DNA from: Chloroflexaceae bacterium
GTDB taxonomy: Bacteria > Chloroflexota > Chloroflexia > Chloroflexales > Chloroflexaceae
DNA length: 39,232 nucleotides
Direction: 5' to 3'
NCBI GenBank assembly: GCA_012034075.1
Contig: JAAURD010000019.1
Location: 1 to 39,232 of the forward strand
The notes below the pieces were generated by a model. It saw nothing but the letters and a program-made list of their open reading frames with translations. It was not told where the DNA came from and ran no database searches. A program made the position numbers and the translations under genes. Numbering within the stretch: the stretch's first letter is position 1; every line of letters begins with the position of its first letter. Positions 17,905 through 25,975 of the stretch are shown here, one piece after another.

Positions 17905-19623
17905 TCAGGAAGGAGTCAGGTCTTGCAGCGGAGCCAAGCGTTCCAAGGCGTCGGTAATGGCTTGGCGCACTTCGGCGTCAGGGTCTTCCAGGTGCGCCAT
18001 CAGCAAGCGCACGGCGCGTTGATCGCCCATCAGGCCAAGCGACTCAGCAGCGGTACGACGTACTCGTGCATCGATATCGTTCAGTACTTTGAGGAGTGGA
18101 TCGATGGTTCGGTCGTTGCCGACACGGCCCAAGGCCCAGGCAGCGGCTTCGCGTTCGGTGGGGTTGGGGCTGGTCAGGCTCTGCACAAATGCCTCCTGAT
18201 TCACATGTAATTTAACGAGAGCGCCAATGGCAGCTTCTCGTACCTGGGGTTGATCATCGTTGAGGCTGGACATGAGCGATTCGACCGCCTGATTGGCCTG
18301 AATTTGGCCCAAGGCCCAGGCAGCATGTTCGCGCACATGCGCATCTTCATTGGTAAGTGCTGCTATCAGTGGAGCGGTCGTACCCAGGCCAATTTGCACC
18401 AGGGCAGCGGCAGCAGCCTCACGAATCTCCTGATCCCAGTGTGCCAGGGTCTCAATCAGCGGTGGGATAGCACGTTCACCAATGGCAATGCACTGCGGCC
18501 AGTCGCCTTTAATAATCCAGTATCGTGCATTATCTTCGCTGCGATCAGCCGGTTGCCAACCGACACCCTCCAGTGCTTCGGCGGCACGCCAGCGCACATC
18601 CTGATCGTGATCGCGCAGGGCTTCTTGCAGCACCGGGATGGCGTCCGGGCCAATCTTCACCAGCGCACTGACGGCGGCTTTGCGTACCCCCCAATCGTTG
18701 TACCGGAGGGTTATGGCGAGGGATTCAATCGCAGATGGATGACCAATTTGACCGATAACACCAGCCACCGCTTTGCGGATTGACTCCGAGTCGTTTTGCA
18801 GCGATTCGTTTAAGCGCGGTAGAGCCGTTTCGCCAATTCGCACCAGCGCCCAGAACGCAGCCTGACGCGCATCGGTTCGGCGATCCACCAGCGCATTGAT
18901 CAACAGCGGCACAGCGGCCGGCCCAACATTGACCAGGGCCCAGAACGCAGCCTGACGCACTTCCGCTTCTCTATCGGTGAGGGCTGCGATGAGGGGTTCG
19001 GCTGCCGGTGCCCCAACGGCAACGCAGCGGTCCCACTGGCCTTTCATCATCCAGTAGACTGCTGCAATAGAGCTGTTGTCGGGCTGCCAGCCAATTTTCT
19101 CAAGCACTTCGGTGGCACCCTGACGCAACACCAGTGATTTGCCCTGGACTGCTTCAAACAGCGGTTCGATGAGTAACGTCTGGCGTTCCTCAGCATCCAT
19201 TCGTAAGCCCATCTGCACCAGCGCCCAGAAGGCGGCTTCCCATTCATTCTGGTCCCAGTAGCGCAGCACGGCAATGAGTGGCGGTGCGGCACGACCGTCG
19301 CCTATTTCGCCCAGGGCCCACGCCGCTGCTTTACAGACAATCTTTTCTTCATCTTTGAGAACGGCAATCAGTGGGTCTAATGCGCGAGGGTCACCAAGTT
19401 GGCCCAAGGCCCAGGCGGCATTTTCGCGCACACTCGGCGAATCGTGGTTGAGCGCATGAATAAGTGGCTCAACTGCCTGGGTATCACCAAGGTGACCCAG
19501 TGCTCGTGCTGCACTTTTACGAATGCGTTCATCTTTCTGATAGCTCAGAGCTTTTATTAAGCCTTTGGTATCACGGCGGGCGATTAGTCTGTCGATGTCG
19601 GGTGGGCCAAATAACCCCATCAT
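17905..19623 (-). CDS. HEAT-repeat (PBS-lyase-type) protein
   Basis: 572 residues made almost entirely of about 31-residue HEAT/EZ-HEAT units, for example [20 protein letters not shown] and [18 protein letters not shown]. Two special inserts break the solenoid at residues about 179-200 and about 357-380. Each has the pattern GWQP...YW(M/I)(M/I)KG.W..C followed by a restart of PLI.AL repeats, suggesting an internal duplication of about 178 residues. No signal peptide or membrane helix. HEAT solenoids are usually protein-binding scaffolds. The PBS-lyase name reflects repeat similarity only and is not evidence for a bilin lyase here. Start ATG 19623 follows GGAGAG; a second ATG follows directly at 19620. 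Confidence 0.88.
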   Translation of the reverse strand: MMGLFGPPDIDRLIARRDTKGLIKALSYQKDERIRKSAARALGHLGDTQAVEPLIHALNHDSPSVRENAAWALGQLGDPRALDPLIAVLKDEEKIVCKAAAWALGEIGDGRAAPPLIAVLRYWDQNEWEAAFWALVQMGLRMDAEERQTLLIEPLFEAVQGKSLVLRQGATEVLEKIGWQPDNSSIAAVYWMMKGQWDRCVAVGAPAAEPLIAALTDREAEVRQAAFWALVNVGPAAVPLLINALVDRRTDARQAAFWALVRIGETALPRLNESLQNDSESIRKAVAGVIGQIGHPSAIESLAITLRYNDWGVRKAAVSALVKIGPDAIPVLQEALRDHDQDVRWRAAEALEGVGWQPADRSEDNARYWIIKGDWPQCIAIGERAIPPLIETLAHWDQEIREAAAAALVQIGLGTTAPLIAALTNEDAHVREHAAWALGQIQANQAVESLMSSLNDDQPQVREAAIGALVKLHVNQEAFVQSLTSPNPTEREAAAWALGRVGNDRTIDPLLKVLNDIDARVRRTAAESLGLMGDQRAVRLLMAHLEDPDAEVRQAITDALERLAPLQDLTPS

Positions 19624-19676
19624 AGCCTGTTCTCTCCTACGCCTATGGTAGACGTTGTGTTTCGATTCCGTTTTCT

Positions 19677-19682
19677 ATTATA
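19677..19682 (-). promoter_or_regulatory. Candidate -10 box upstream of the HEAT-repeat gene
   Basis: A consensus TATAAT on the minus strand lies 54 bases before the HEAT-repeat ATG. No convincing -35 box is present at 16-18 bases, so this is a weak call. Confidence 0.35.
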
Positions 19683-19763
19683 CTGATCTCAGGCTCCCCT
19701 CCAGTATCAAATCACCGGTGAAGGCTCTGACACCAGGCGGATCGGAGGCATATTGAGGGGGGG

Positions 19764-20819
19764 TTACGCTTTGGTTGAGAAATCACCCACCGTAGAATCG
19801 GATGATTCGGAATCGTTTGATTGGGGCGCAGGTGGCGGCTCATGCATCAGCCAGTAATAGCAGACGGTGGCTACAGGGATGAGTAACCAGAAGTTGAGCA
19901 GGCGAAAGATAATGGCGCCGGGCACGGCCATGGCGCCCAGACCCATTTGCGAAAGCACGGCAACCAGGGCAGTTTCGACGGTACCGCCACCGCCGGGCAA
20001 CACATTGAATGTACTGGTGACGAGGGCAACCCCAAAAGCCGTCATCATCACCGGAAACGTCGTTTCGATCTGCAGGCTATGGAAGACCATGAGCATGGCA
20101 AGGCTGTGGCCACAGAGTGCCAGCAGCTGAATAAGCACCAGCAAGGCGACATCACGGCGGCGCGAGGCAACCAGTTTACGACCATTTGACAGCTCATTGA
20201 CCAATCTCCGGGCCCATGAGTCATCCCAATCACGGCGAAACCAGTGAGCGACCAGGTTGTGGATGCTCACCAGCCAGTGGGTTAATTGCTCTTCGCGACG
20301 GGTAAGAATAAAAAAGACCCCACTGATCACAAAGAGCGCAACGAATGCAGCAAGCAGACTGGCGCCACCAGTTGCCAGTTGATGAGCGGTCATAAAGATC
20401 AGACTAAAGCCAAAGGTAATGAGCATGGCGCAGATATAGCTGATCATCTCGAGCGAGGCCACCAGGGTTGCCTGACCGGTAGGGACGCCACGCCGACTGA
20501 TAATGCTGGCAAAAAAGGCGTAGCTGCCGACACCACCGGCAGGCACGGACTGGCTGATGACAATAGCAACCAGTGTGGTGGCCCAGAGACGCATGATCCC
20601 CAGGCGATAGCCCAGCGATACCAGCACCACTTGCAAGACCTGGGAGGATATCAGGTAGCTCAGCAGAATCGTGATTAACGCAATTATCAGCCAGAGGGGA
20701 TCAGCATGACTGGCGGTTTCCAGAGCTTTGAATAGCTCCTCACGATTGAGAAAAGCGACCAGCAGAATGATCAGGCTGATGATTCCACTGATAATCAGAC
20801 GCCAGTGTTGACCGCGCAT
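19764..20819 (-). CDS. LPG-synthase-TM family integral membrane protein (copy 2)
   Basis: 351 residues, ATG 20819, mostly hydrophobic with about eight helices. Family-like features: SQSVPAGGVGSYAFFASIIS (about 88-107), the GG/SYAF block that marks YbhN/UPF0104 proteins, and NVLPGGGGTVETALVAVL (about 274-291). It is distinct in sequence from copies 1 and 3, so these are old paralogs rather than recent duplicates. A Ser/Asp-rich hydrophilic tail of about 25 residues ends the protein. The acylphosphatase gene lies 127 bases upstream, past a hairpin, so it may be transcribed alone. Function unknown; possibly lipid or glycolipid transport. Confidence 0.8.
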   Translation of the reverse strand: MRGQHWRLIISGIISLIILLVAFLNREELFKALETASHADPLWLIIALITILLSYLISSQVLQVVLVSLGYRLGIMRLWATTLVAIVISQSVPAGGVGSYAFFASIISRRGVPTGQATLVASLEMISYICAMLITFGFSLIFMTAHQLATGGASLLAAFVALFVISGVFFILTRREEQLTHWLVSIHNLVAHWFRRDWDDSWARRLVNELSNGRKLVASRRRDVALLVLIQLLALCGHSLAMLMVFHSLQIETTFPVMMTAFGVALVTSTFNVLPGGGGTVETALVAVLSQMGLGAMAVPGAIIFRLLNFWLLIPVATVCYYWLMHEPPPAPQSNDSESSDSTVGDFSTKA

Positions 20820-20914
20820 CGGTCTACCCTTTCCCTTGCCCGAAACCTGTTTCCTGGCATAGCTGCGGTGCCTGGTTCCTGATGGGCGATAAACATTGTT
20901 GGAGCTACACCGTC

Positions 20915-20935
20915 ACCATCACCCAATGTGATGGT
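20915..20935. terminator. Perfect 8-bp hairpin after acylphosphatase
   Basis: ACCATCAC (20915-20922) and GTGATGGT (20928-20935) form a perfect stem with a 5-base loop, 11 bases beyond the acylphosphatase stop on the minus strand. Without a T-run it is only a candidate terminator. Confidence 0.45.
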
Positions 20936-20946
20936 TGATCTCTCGC

Positions 20947-21225
20947 CTAATAGCGAATCATAAACTGACTTTCATTGCAGACTGGTTCAATCCAGGTGAC
21001 TTCGACATGATGTACCCGTGCGTTGGAGGGACCACTATAACACCAGGTGAGTAATCGATGGACTGCGGTGCGTGGCCCTTCAAACATGGCCTCAACCCGC
21101 CCATCGGGAAGATTTTGGACCCAACCAACGATACCAATGCGGCGTGCTTGTTCGCAGGTAGCTGCACGAAAGTTGACACCCTGGACATGTCCCGAAATAA
21201 CCACGTGAGTTCGTACACGTTCCAT
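20947..21225 (-). CDS. acyP: Acylphosphatase
   Basis: 92 residues, the normal size of the family. Hydrolyses carboxyl-phosphate bonds such as those in 1,3-bisphosphoglycerate or carbamoyl phosphate. The active site is clear: GHVQGVNFR with the phosphate-binding arginine at R20, and GWVQNLPDGRVEAMFEG with the catalytic asparagine at N38. ATG 21225 follows AAGGAGCAGG. The C-terminus HVEVTWIEP is the usual edge strand. Cytosolic. It stands alone between a methyltransferase and a membrane protein gene. Confidence 0.95.
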   Translation of the reverse strand: MERVRTHVVISGHVQGVNFRAATCEQARRIGIVGWVQNLPDGRVEAMFEGPRTAVHRLLTWCYSGPSNARVHHVEVTWIEPVCNESQFMIRY

Positions 21226-21299
21226 AACCTGCTCCTTATATCAATACATCATACCGTATAGCAATCAGATGCCTCACATGTGCAATATCCATGGGTATG

Positions 21300-22073
21300 C
21301 TAACCAATGTATGTGGTTTTGAGCAGGGTGATATAGTGCTGCCCACCTTTTGTGTTCGGGTAGCCATCCGGCACACGATAATATGACGATCCGGTAGCAA
21401 GAATGTTGAACCCATATGACCGGCACAGCTGTTTGACTCGTGAACGACGGATAGATAGACTGATATGGTTGACTGGACGGTCGGCTACAGCACGATACCC
21501 CTGCCAGGCATACAGGATCTGGTGTACTGGATGCAGCCGACTGAATTTGCCAAAATAGAGTTGGGCTATCCCGCCACAACGTAAACAACGTGCCACCTCG
21601 GCAATATAACGAACAAACAGATGGTAGGACGGCAGATGTTGGAGTACAATAAAGGAGTAGATAAAATCAACACTCTGCGATGCAACCGGAATGCTCGCTC
21701 CATCAGTCTGCATCAGGCGCACATTTTGTCGCCCTTGCGCCTGTAAAAAGGCTGTCACGGTCTCGTGTTCGGCATGAATATCAATCCCTATGACTTCGGC
21801 AAAGTACAGCGCGGCCGTATTGATAAGGCGACCGCCACCATAGCCAATTTCCAGCGCAATTTTTGCCTCAGGATTCGCAAAATGCGCACAGACTCTGGGT
21901 GTCAGTATGTGCGTTGTAAAATCCCAGGCACCCCGAATCATCGCCTGTGAAACATCGTTTGACGCTTCACGATTAAACCAGCGCTGGAATGCTTGCTCAC
22001 CCGCAGCACGAGCGTGACGAATAGCAACGATATATTTTTGCTGGTAGTCGATCAGGGACATACGTTGATACAC
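21300..22073 (-). CDS. Class I SAM-dependent methyltransferase
   Basis: 257 residues. The Rossmann SAM site is ALEIGYGGGRLINTAAL, followed by the acidic ribose-binding residue in VIGIDIH, then VRLMQTDGASIPVASQSVDF and IYSFIVLQHLPS, as in the methyltransferase type 11/25 families. The C-terminal part (about 175-257) is probably substrate-specific. Two methionines, residues 1 and 5, could start translation. The substrate cannot be inferred. Neighbours (acylphosphatase, rRNA-type methylase) do not share an obvious pathway. Codon and base composition look somewhat more AT-rich than the glycosyltransferase genes. Confidence 0.8.
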   Translation of the reverse strand: MYQRMSLIDYQQKYIVAIRHARAAGEQAFQRWFNREASNDVSQAMIRGAWDFTTHILTPRVCAHFANPEAKIALEIGYGGGRLINTAALYFAEVIGIDIHAEHETVTAFLQAQGRQNVRLMQTDGASIPVASQSVDFIYSFIVLQHLPSYHLFVRYIAEVARCLRCGGIAQLYFGKFSRLHPVHQILYAWQGYRAVADRPVNHISLSIRRSRVKQLCRSYGFNILATGSSYYRVPDGYPNTKGGQHYITLLKTTYIG

Positions 22074-22211
22074 AGGCTGTGCTGAATGGATGTATCATCA
22101 GGACAACCGCACGATGGTTGTACCCATTTTTCGTTCATGGGGTAAAGCCTTCTTTATCGTAGCACAGACTGCCCTATGCGTCAATATGAGCAAACACACC
22201 AGGCCGTATCA

Positions 22212-23000
22212 TTAAAGAGAATGATTCCTTTGCCGCTGACGTAAGGCTTCAAAGAGGATAATACTCCCCGCTACGGCGGCATTGAGCGACTCGGTTCGTC
22301 CAACTATCGGGATACTGATGGTTTCGTTGGCAAGGGCGATCCCCTCAGAGCTAATCCCCTGGGCCTCACTGCCTATCAGCAACGCAGCGTCATTGCACCA
22401 GTTAACATCATAATATGACTGTTCTGTCCGGATTTGGGTTGCGTACACATGCGCTAATGGTGCAACAATCTGGGCAATGGTTGACCAGTCCAGCCCGGTT
22501 TGCAATGGCAGCGAGAAGTGCGCCCCCATCGCCGAACGAGTCACTTTAGGGCTATAGCAGTCAGCAGTGCCCTGGCTACAGAGCACCTGCGCTACCCCGG
22601 CTGCTTCGGCCGAGCGTAAGAGCGTCCCAACATTACCGGGATCCTGCACCCCATCGAGAATCAAGATCAGACCAGGTGGTGCTTGCAGGTCTGGCCATGA
22701 TGCTACCGCGACCACACCCTGTGGGCTAACGGTAGCAGACGCAGCTGCAACCACATGCTCACGAGCAGCATAGGAGTGTGGTTGGTGCTGCAATTGGGAG
22801 CAGAGTTGCCGACCAGCAGCTGTGCTCACGAGTTGATCGGGAGCATAAAGCACCAGGTGAAGTGGCGTTACACGGTTCAATGCTTCGGCTACCAGTCGAA
22901 CACCTTCAAGCACAAAACGGCGCTCGCTCAGACGCTGGTGCTGCTGGGTGTTAAGCGAGCGCACATACTTTACATGTGGATTACTAGTACTGGTAATCAC
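22212..23000 (-). CDS. TrmH/SpoU family RNA 2'-O-methyltransferase
   Basis: 262 residues from GTG 23000. The N-terminal substrate-binding domain begins ITSTSNPHVKYVRSL and RRFVLEGVRLVAEAL. The C-terminal SPOUT knot carries the three motifs: LDGVQDPGNVGTLLRSAEA (motif 1), LLIGSEAQGIS (motif 2) and ISIPIVGRTESLNAAVAGSI (motif 3). It methylates ribose 2'-OH in rRNA or tRNA; the exact nucleotide is unknown. It follows rplT by 20 bases on the same strand, so it is probably the last gene of the infC-rpmI-rplT operon. No obvious ribosome site precedes the GTG, which suggests coupling to rplT. Confidence 0.9.
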   Translation of the reverse strand: MITSTSNPHVKYVRSLNTQQHQRLSERRFVLEGVRLVAEALNRVTPLHLVLYAPDQLVSTAAGRQLCSQLQHQPHSYAAREHVVAAASATVSPQGVVAVASWPDLQAPPGLILILDGVQDPGNVGTLLRSAEAAGVAQVLCSQGTADCYSPKVTRSAMGAHFSLPLQTGLDWSTIAQIVAPLAHVYATQIRTEQSYYDVNWCNDAALLIGSEAQGISSEGIALANETISIPIVGRTESLNAAVAGSIILFEALRQRQRNHSL

Positions 23001-23020
23001 TTAGTGAACTGGAATGTGGG

Positions 23021-23374
23021 CTATGAAACAGCCCGTGTTTGGGCTACCACGGCACTGAAGGCACGCGGGTCATGCACCGCAATATCAGCGAGCATTTTGC
23101 GGTCAATCTCAATACTTGCCTGTTTGAGCGCCTGTATTAGGCGGCTGTATGTGGTTCCGTTCATACGTGCGGCTGCGTTGATACGCTGAATCCACAACCG
23201 ACGAAATTCACGCTTGCGATTGCGGCGGTCACGGTACGCATACGACAGCGCGTGCAGCAGTGTCTCATTGGCACTACGAAAACGACGGCTGCGACTCCCG
23301 CGGTACCCGCGAGCCTGGCGTAACACTTTGTTGTGACTCTTGCGAGCAATTACGCCGCGTTTAATCCGAGTCAT
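23021..23374 (-). CDS. rplT: 50S ribosomal protein L20
   Basis: 117 residues, full length. It begins [20 protein letters not shown] and continues with [13 protein letters not shown], an extended basic N-terminus, then [15 protein letters not shown], all typical of L20. It binds 23S rRNA early in assembly and in many bacteria represses its own operon. It lies 60 bases after rpmI in the conserved order infC-rpmI-rplT. No separate L20-binding leader could be identified by eye. Confidence 0.98.
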   Translation of the reverse strand: MTRIKRGVIARKSHNKVLRQARGYRGSRSRRFRSANETLLHALSYAYRDRRNRKREFRRLWIQRINAAARMNGTTYSRLIQALKQASIEIDRKMLADIAVHDPRAFSAVVAQTRAVS

Positions 23375-23434
23375 AGGTCCTGATCACTCCTCTTGTCTTG
23401 ATAGTACTGTTTCGGGAATAGCATACAACGGTCT

Positions 23435-23635
23435 CTATTTCAGACCATAAGGCAATGCCACCTCAAGGTGATGGCGATTGGTTTCACTGGTTGGTAGCAT
23501 TTTACCATAGAGTCGACGAACACGTTTGTGTCGATTACGTTTCACGCCCCGACCCTGTTTGGCCTGCAACACATGGCCATTACCAGTAACTTTAAAGCGG
23601 CGCTTAGCGCCCTTATGTGTCTTCATCTTCGGCAT
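23435..23635 (-). CDS. rpmI: 50S ribosomal protein L35
   Basis: 66 residues. It begins MPKMKTHKGAKRRFKVTGNG and continues with KRNRHKRVRRL, the standard basic L35 sequence. ATG 23635 is 18 bases after the infC stop, with AAGGAAAG as ribosome site. Structural protein of the large ribosomal subunit. Confidence 0.98.
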   Translation of the reverse strand: MPKMKTHKGAKRRFKVTGNGHVLQAKQGRGVKRNRHKRVRRLYGKMLPTSETNRHHLEVALPYGLK

Positions 23636-23653
23636 TTCATTCTTTCCTTGTGT

Positions 23654-24547
23654 TTATCTTCTGGGTTTGCGTTGTGTTTTTTGTGCTTGCTGGCGTGTAT
23701 CTTGCGGCTGATTGAGTGTATCAGCAGGCTTGTCAGGCAGATCGACCTCATCCAGGTCATCATCGGCTTCGTCGTCGATATCATCATCGGCTTCGTCATC
23801 GAAGTCATCAATATCATGTGCTTCGAGATCGGTTTCATCAACTGTCATGATATCTTCATCTTCGATACTATCTGCTTCTGTATCATCGGATGCCTTAGAC
23901 GGAAGTGCTGCGGCCTCTTGTTGCGCAGAACGTTTGCCTTTGGTGTTCTGACCATCCGTCACCTGACGTGCCTGTTTGGACTGTTCCCGTTCGCGTCTGG
24001 TTTGTTCTTTATGTGATTGTTGGGCAGCCTTCAGCACTTTTGCATTGGGTGCAAGCACCAAAAAGAGGGCACGACTTTCCATCTGCGGTTTTTGCTCAAC
24101 AATAGCAATATCACGCAGTTGCTCAATAATCTGGTCGAGTTGATCACGCCCAATATCGGTGTGGGCCATCTCGCGCCCACGGAAGCGCAAGGTGAACTTC
24201 ACTTTATCGCCAGCCAGCAAAAAACGACGAGCGTGCCTGGCTTTGACTTCAAGATCATGATCATCGGTTTTGGGGCGCAGGCGCACTTCTTTTAGCTCAA
24301 TCTGCTTCTGATTTTTGCGTGCCTCGCGCTCCTTTTTGCTCTGCTCGTAGCGAAATTTACCATAGTCCATCAGGCGGCACACCGGTGGTGAGGCATTGGG
24401 CGCTACTTCCACCAGATCGAGGTCGCGCTCATCGGCCATGCGTAGGGCTTCACCAATTGAGACGATGCCCACCTGAGCACCATGCTCATCAATCAGCCGA
24501 ACTTCACGCGCTCGTACTCGCTGATTAATGCGAAAACGGTCTTTAAT
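23654..24547 (-). CDS. infC: Translation initiation factor IF-3 with acidic C-terminal tail, AUU start
   Basis: The IF-3 N-domain begins IKDRFRINQRVRAREVRLID and continues into VGIVSIGEALRMADERDLDLVEVAP. The basic linker RYEQSKKEREARKNQKQIEL and the C-domain IKLRP-like VRLRPKTDDHDLEVKARHAR and VKFTLRFRGREMAH follow. The frame extends back to an ATT at 24545-24547, seven bases after a perfect AAGGAG. ATT is the classic infC start codon, and the N-terminus aligns with other IF-3s only when it is used. A GTG start at 24472 would delete 25 conserved residues. After about residue 215 there is an unusual tail rich in Asp/Glu (DDFDDEADDDIDDEADDD) ending in a basic patch. Total 297 residues against about 170-180 in most bacteria. 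Confidence 0.95.
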   Translation of the reverse strand: MKDRFRINQRVRAREVRLIDEHGAQVGIVSIGEALRMADERDLDLVEVAPNASPPVCRLMDYGKFRYEQSKKEREARKNQKQIELKEVRLRPKTDDHDLEVKARHARRFLLAGDKVKFTLRFRGREMAHTDIGRDQLDQIIEQLRDIAIVEQKPQMESRALFLVLAPNAKVLKAAQQSHKEQTRREREQSKQARQVTDGQNTKGKRSAQQEAAALPSKASDDTEADSIEDEDIMTVDETDLEAHDIDDFDDEADDDIDDEADDDLDEVDLPDKPADTLNQPQDTRQQAQKTQRKPRR

Positions 24548-24554
24548 AAGGACA

Positions 24555-24560
24555 CTCCTT
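24555..24560 (-). promoter_or_regulatory. infC ribosome binding site that fixes the AUU start
   Basis: AAGGAG on the minus strand (plus CTCCTT 24555-24560), 7 bases before the ATT start. It is far too distant from the later in-frame GTG at 24472. Confidence 0.85.
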
Positions 24561-24579
24561 TGGTACAGTTATCCACCAT

Positions 24580-24601
24580 CGGGACTTGTTACAAGAAACC
24601 G
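24580..24601 (-). promoter_or_regulatory. Small hairpin in the infC leader
   Basis: In the roughly 65-base leader, CTTG-TAA-CAAG flanked by CGG/CCG can form a short interrupted stem-loop about 20 bases before the ribosome site. It may be structural only; no match to a known leader class was recognised. Confidence 0.3.
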
Positions 24602-24619
24602 AGGTCTTACTCTCTCTTT

Positions 24620-24648
24620 AGTATACCGTTGTCAAAGCGGTTCGTCAA
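24620..24648 (-). promoter_or_regulatory. Promoter of the infC operon
   Basis: TTGACG (plus 24643-24648), a 17-base spacer, then TATACT (plus 24620-24625) on the minus strand, about 70 bases before the infC start and 38 bases after the stop of the upstream oxidoreductase gene. Near-consensus for a housekeeping sigma factor; the -35 box is identical to that of the tRNA-Val promoter. Confidence 0.8.
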
Positions 24649-24685
24649 CTTTTTTCTGGTACTACCGTGATAATAGCCAAGATCG

Positions 24686-25975
24686 TCAGCGGTGTGATGC
24701 CAGGACTTCAGCAGCAACGCGCTGTCCGAGTTCAACCGCAAAGTTTGTGCCACGGTCCCATGGGTACACCTGACTCATACTGGCCCAGTACAGACCGGGC
24801 AGCGGTGTCGCCAATGGTGGAATGGCCTGGCTATGATTGAGACCAACAATGGGTTGTGCATAGGGGACGCGGTGCAGCCATGTTGCCCGAATCCAATCAG
24901 CTTGAAAGTGTGGGTTGAACTGCGGTAGTACCGCGATAAACTGTTCGACCAGTTGTTCCATGCTCATCTGAAACGCAGGATGATCGGCGGGGAGATAATC
25001 GCCACAGTAAATCAGATGATCGCCTCCGTAATGGCTTGGCTCAATAAAATTGGTATGCTCAACCAGTGCCAGAAAGGGAAACGTGCGTTTATCCATCCCT
25101 TGCATCCAGTAGAAATGCGGCGTGAGCTGGTGTTTCAGAGCAAGCACCAGCACGACAGCACCAAGCGAACGGAGTTGCAACAATCGATCAAGGTATGTCT
25201 CTGGGAGCTGTGGCGCCAGACGGGCCAGCAGACGCGGTGAACCAGTGGCAATAATGCGGTCGTAGTGTTGTTCACCGGCGGGACTCTGGAGGTGCCAGCC
25301 AGTCTGTTGGGCCTGGAGCTGATGAACTGGCGTCTGTAATCGCACACTGACGCCATGCTGTTCGACTGCTGCGACCAGTGCATCGACAAACCCCTGGAAA
25401 CCGCCGACAAAATAGCCGAGCTTGAATGAACGAGCACGGAAGCGTGCCCAGAGCCAGGCCATATTTACATCATAGGCATACGGGCCAAATTTGCCTTCGA
25501 GGAGTGGGCGAATAATCGAGCGATAACTGCCCGGTCCCATCCAGCGCAATGACCATTCGGCGGCGGTATGTCCTTCGAGACGTTGCCAATCGTTGTAGAC
25601 AAACTTGAGAAAGGCCACTACCAGACCAAAGCGCAGCCGTTCAAGTGGCGGTATCGCTGGGAATCGCAACACATTGGAAGGGCCATCAATCGGATAGAGC
25701 CGCCCTTGCCACCACTGGGCAGTCACCGGCTGACGAAAGAACAGCTGGTCCTGATAGCCTATCTGCGCCACCAATCCCCGAATAGCGGTGTCGGTCTCGA
25801 AGAGATGATGATAAAAGCGTTCGAGCGGCCATTCCCAGCGCTCATCACGGAAACCCGAAGCCAGGCCCCCCGCTTCGGGTGCAGCCTCATACACCGTTAC
25901 GGCATGACCGGCACGAGCCAAATCATAGGCAGCAGCAAGACCCGCAATACCGGCCCCAATAATAGCGATTTTCAC
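24686..25975 (-). CDS. FAD-dependent amine oxidase/UDP-galactopyranose mutase-like oxidoreductase
   Basis: 429 residues. The N-terminal FAD dinucleotide fold is IAIIGAGIAGLAAAYDLARA, then TVYEAAPEAGGLASGFRDER, the GG motif of the amine oxidase/protoporphyrinogen oxidase/UGM superfamily. ERFYHHLF near 52-59 and the C-terminal LPGLYWASMSQVYPWDRGTN close the FAD site. The substrate is not determinable; this subgroup often occurs with polysaccharide or lipid genes. Start GTG 25975 overlaps the TGA of the upstream membrane protein gene in GTGA, a sign of translational coupling. A substrate delivered by or for the LPG-TM protein is a possible but unproven link. Confidence 0.82.
   Translation of the reverse strand: MKIAIIGAGIAGLAAAYDLARAGHAVTVYEAAPEAGGLASGFRDERWEWPLERFYHHLFETDTAIRGLVAQIGYQDQLFFRQPVTAQWWQGRLYPIDGPSNVLRFPAIPPLERLRFGLVVAFLKFVYNDWQRLEGHTAAEWSLRWMGPGSYRSIIRPLLEGKFGPYAYDVNMAWLWARFRARSFKLGYFVGGFQGFVDALVAAVEQHGVSVRLQTPVHQLQAQQTGWHLQSPAGEQHYDRIIATGSPRLLARLAPQLPETYLDRLLQLRSLGAVVLVLALKHQLTPHFYWMQGMDKRTFPFLALVEHTNFIEPSHYGGDHLIYCGDYLPADHPAFQMSMEQLVEQFIAVLPQFNPHFQADWIRATWLHRVPYAQPIVGLNHSQAIPPLATPLPGLYWASMSQVYPWDRGTNFAVELGQRVAAEVLASHR

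Noticed and set aside
22104-22122. ACAACC...GGTTGT hairpin as terminator of the trmH-type operon
   Set aside because: The T-rich side lies on the plus strand, but the upstream genes are on the minus strand; stem only six pairs.
24472-24472. GTG 24472 as infC start
   Set aside because: It would remove 25 conserved N-domain residues and has no ribosome site, whereas ATT 24547 has a perfect one.
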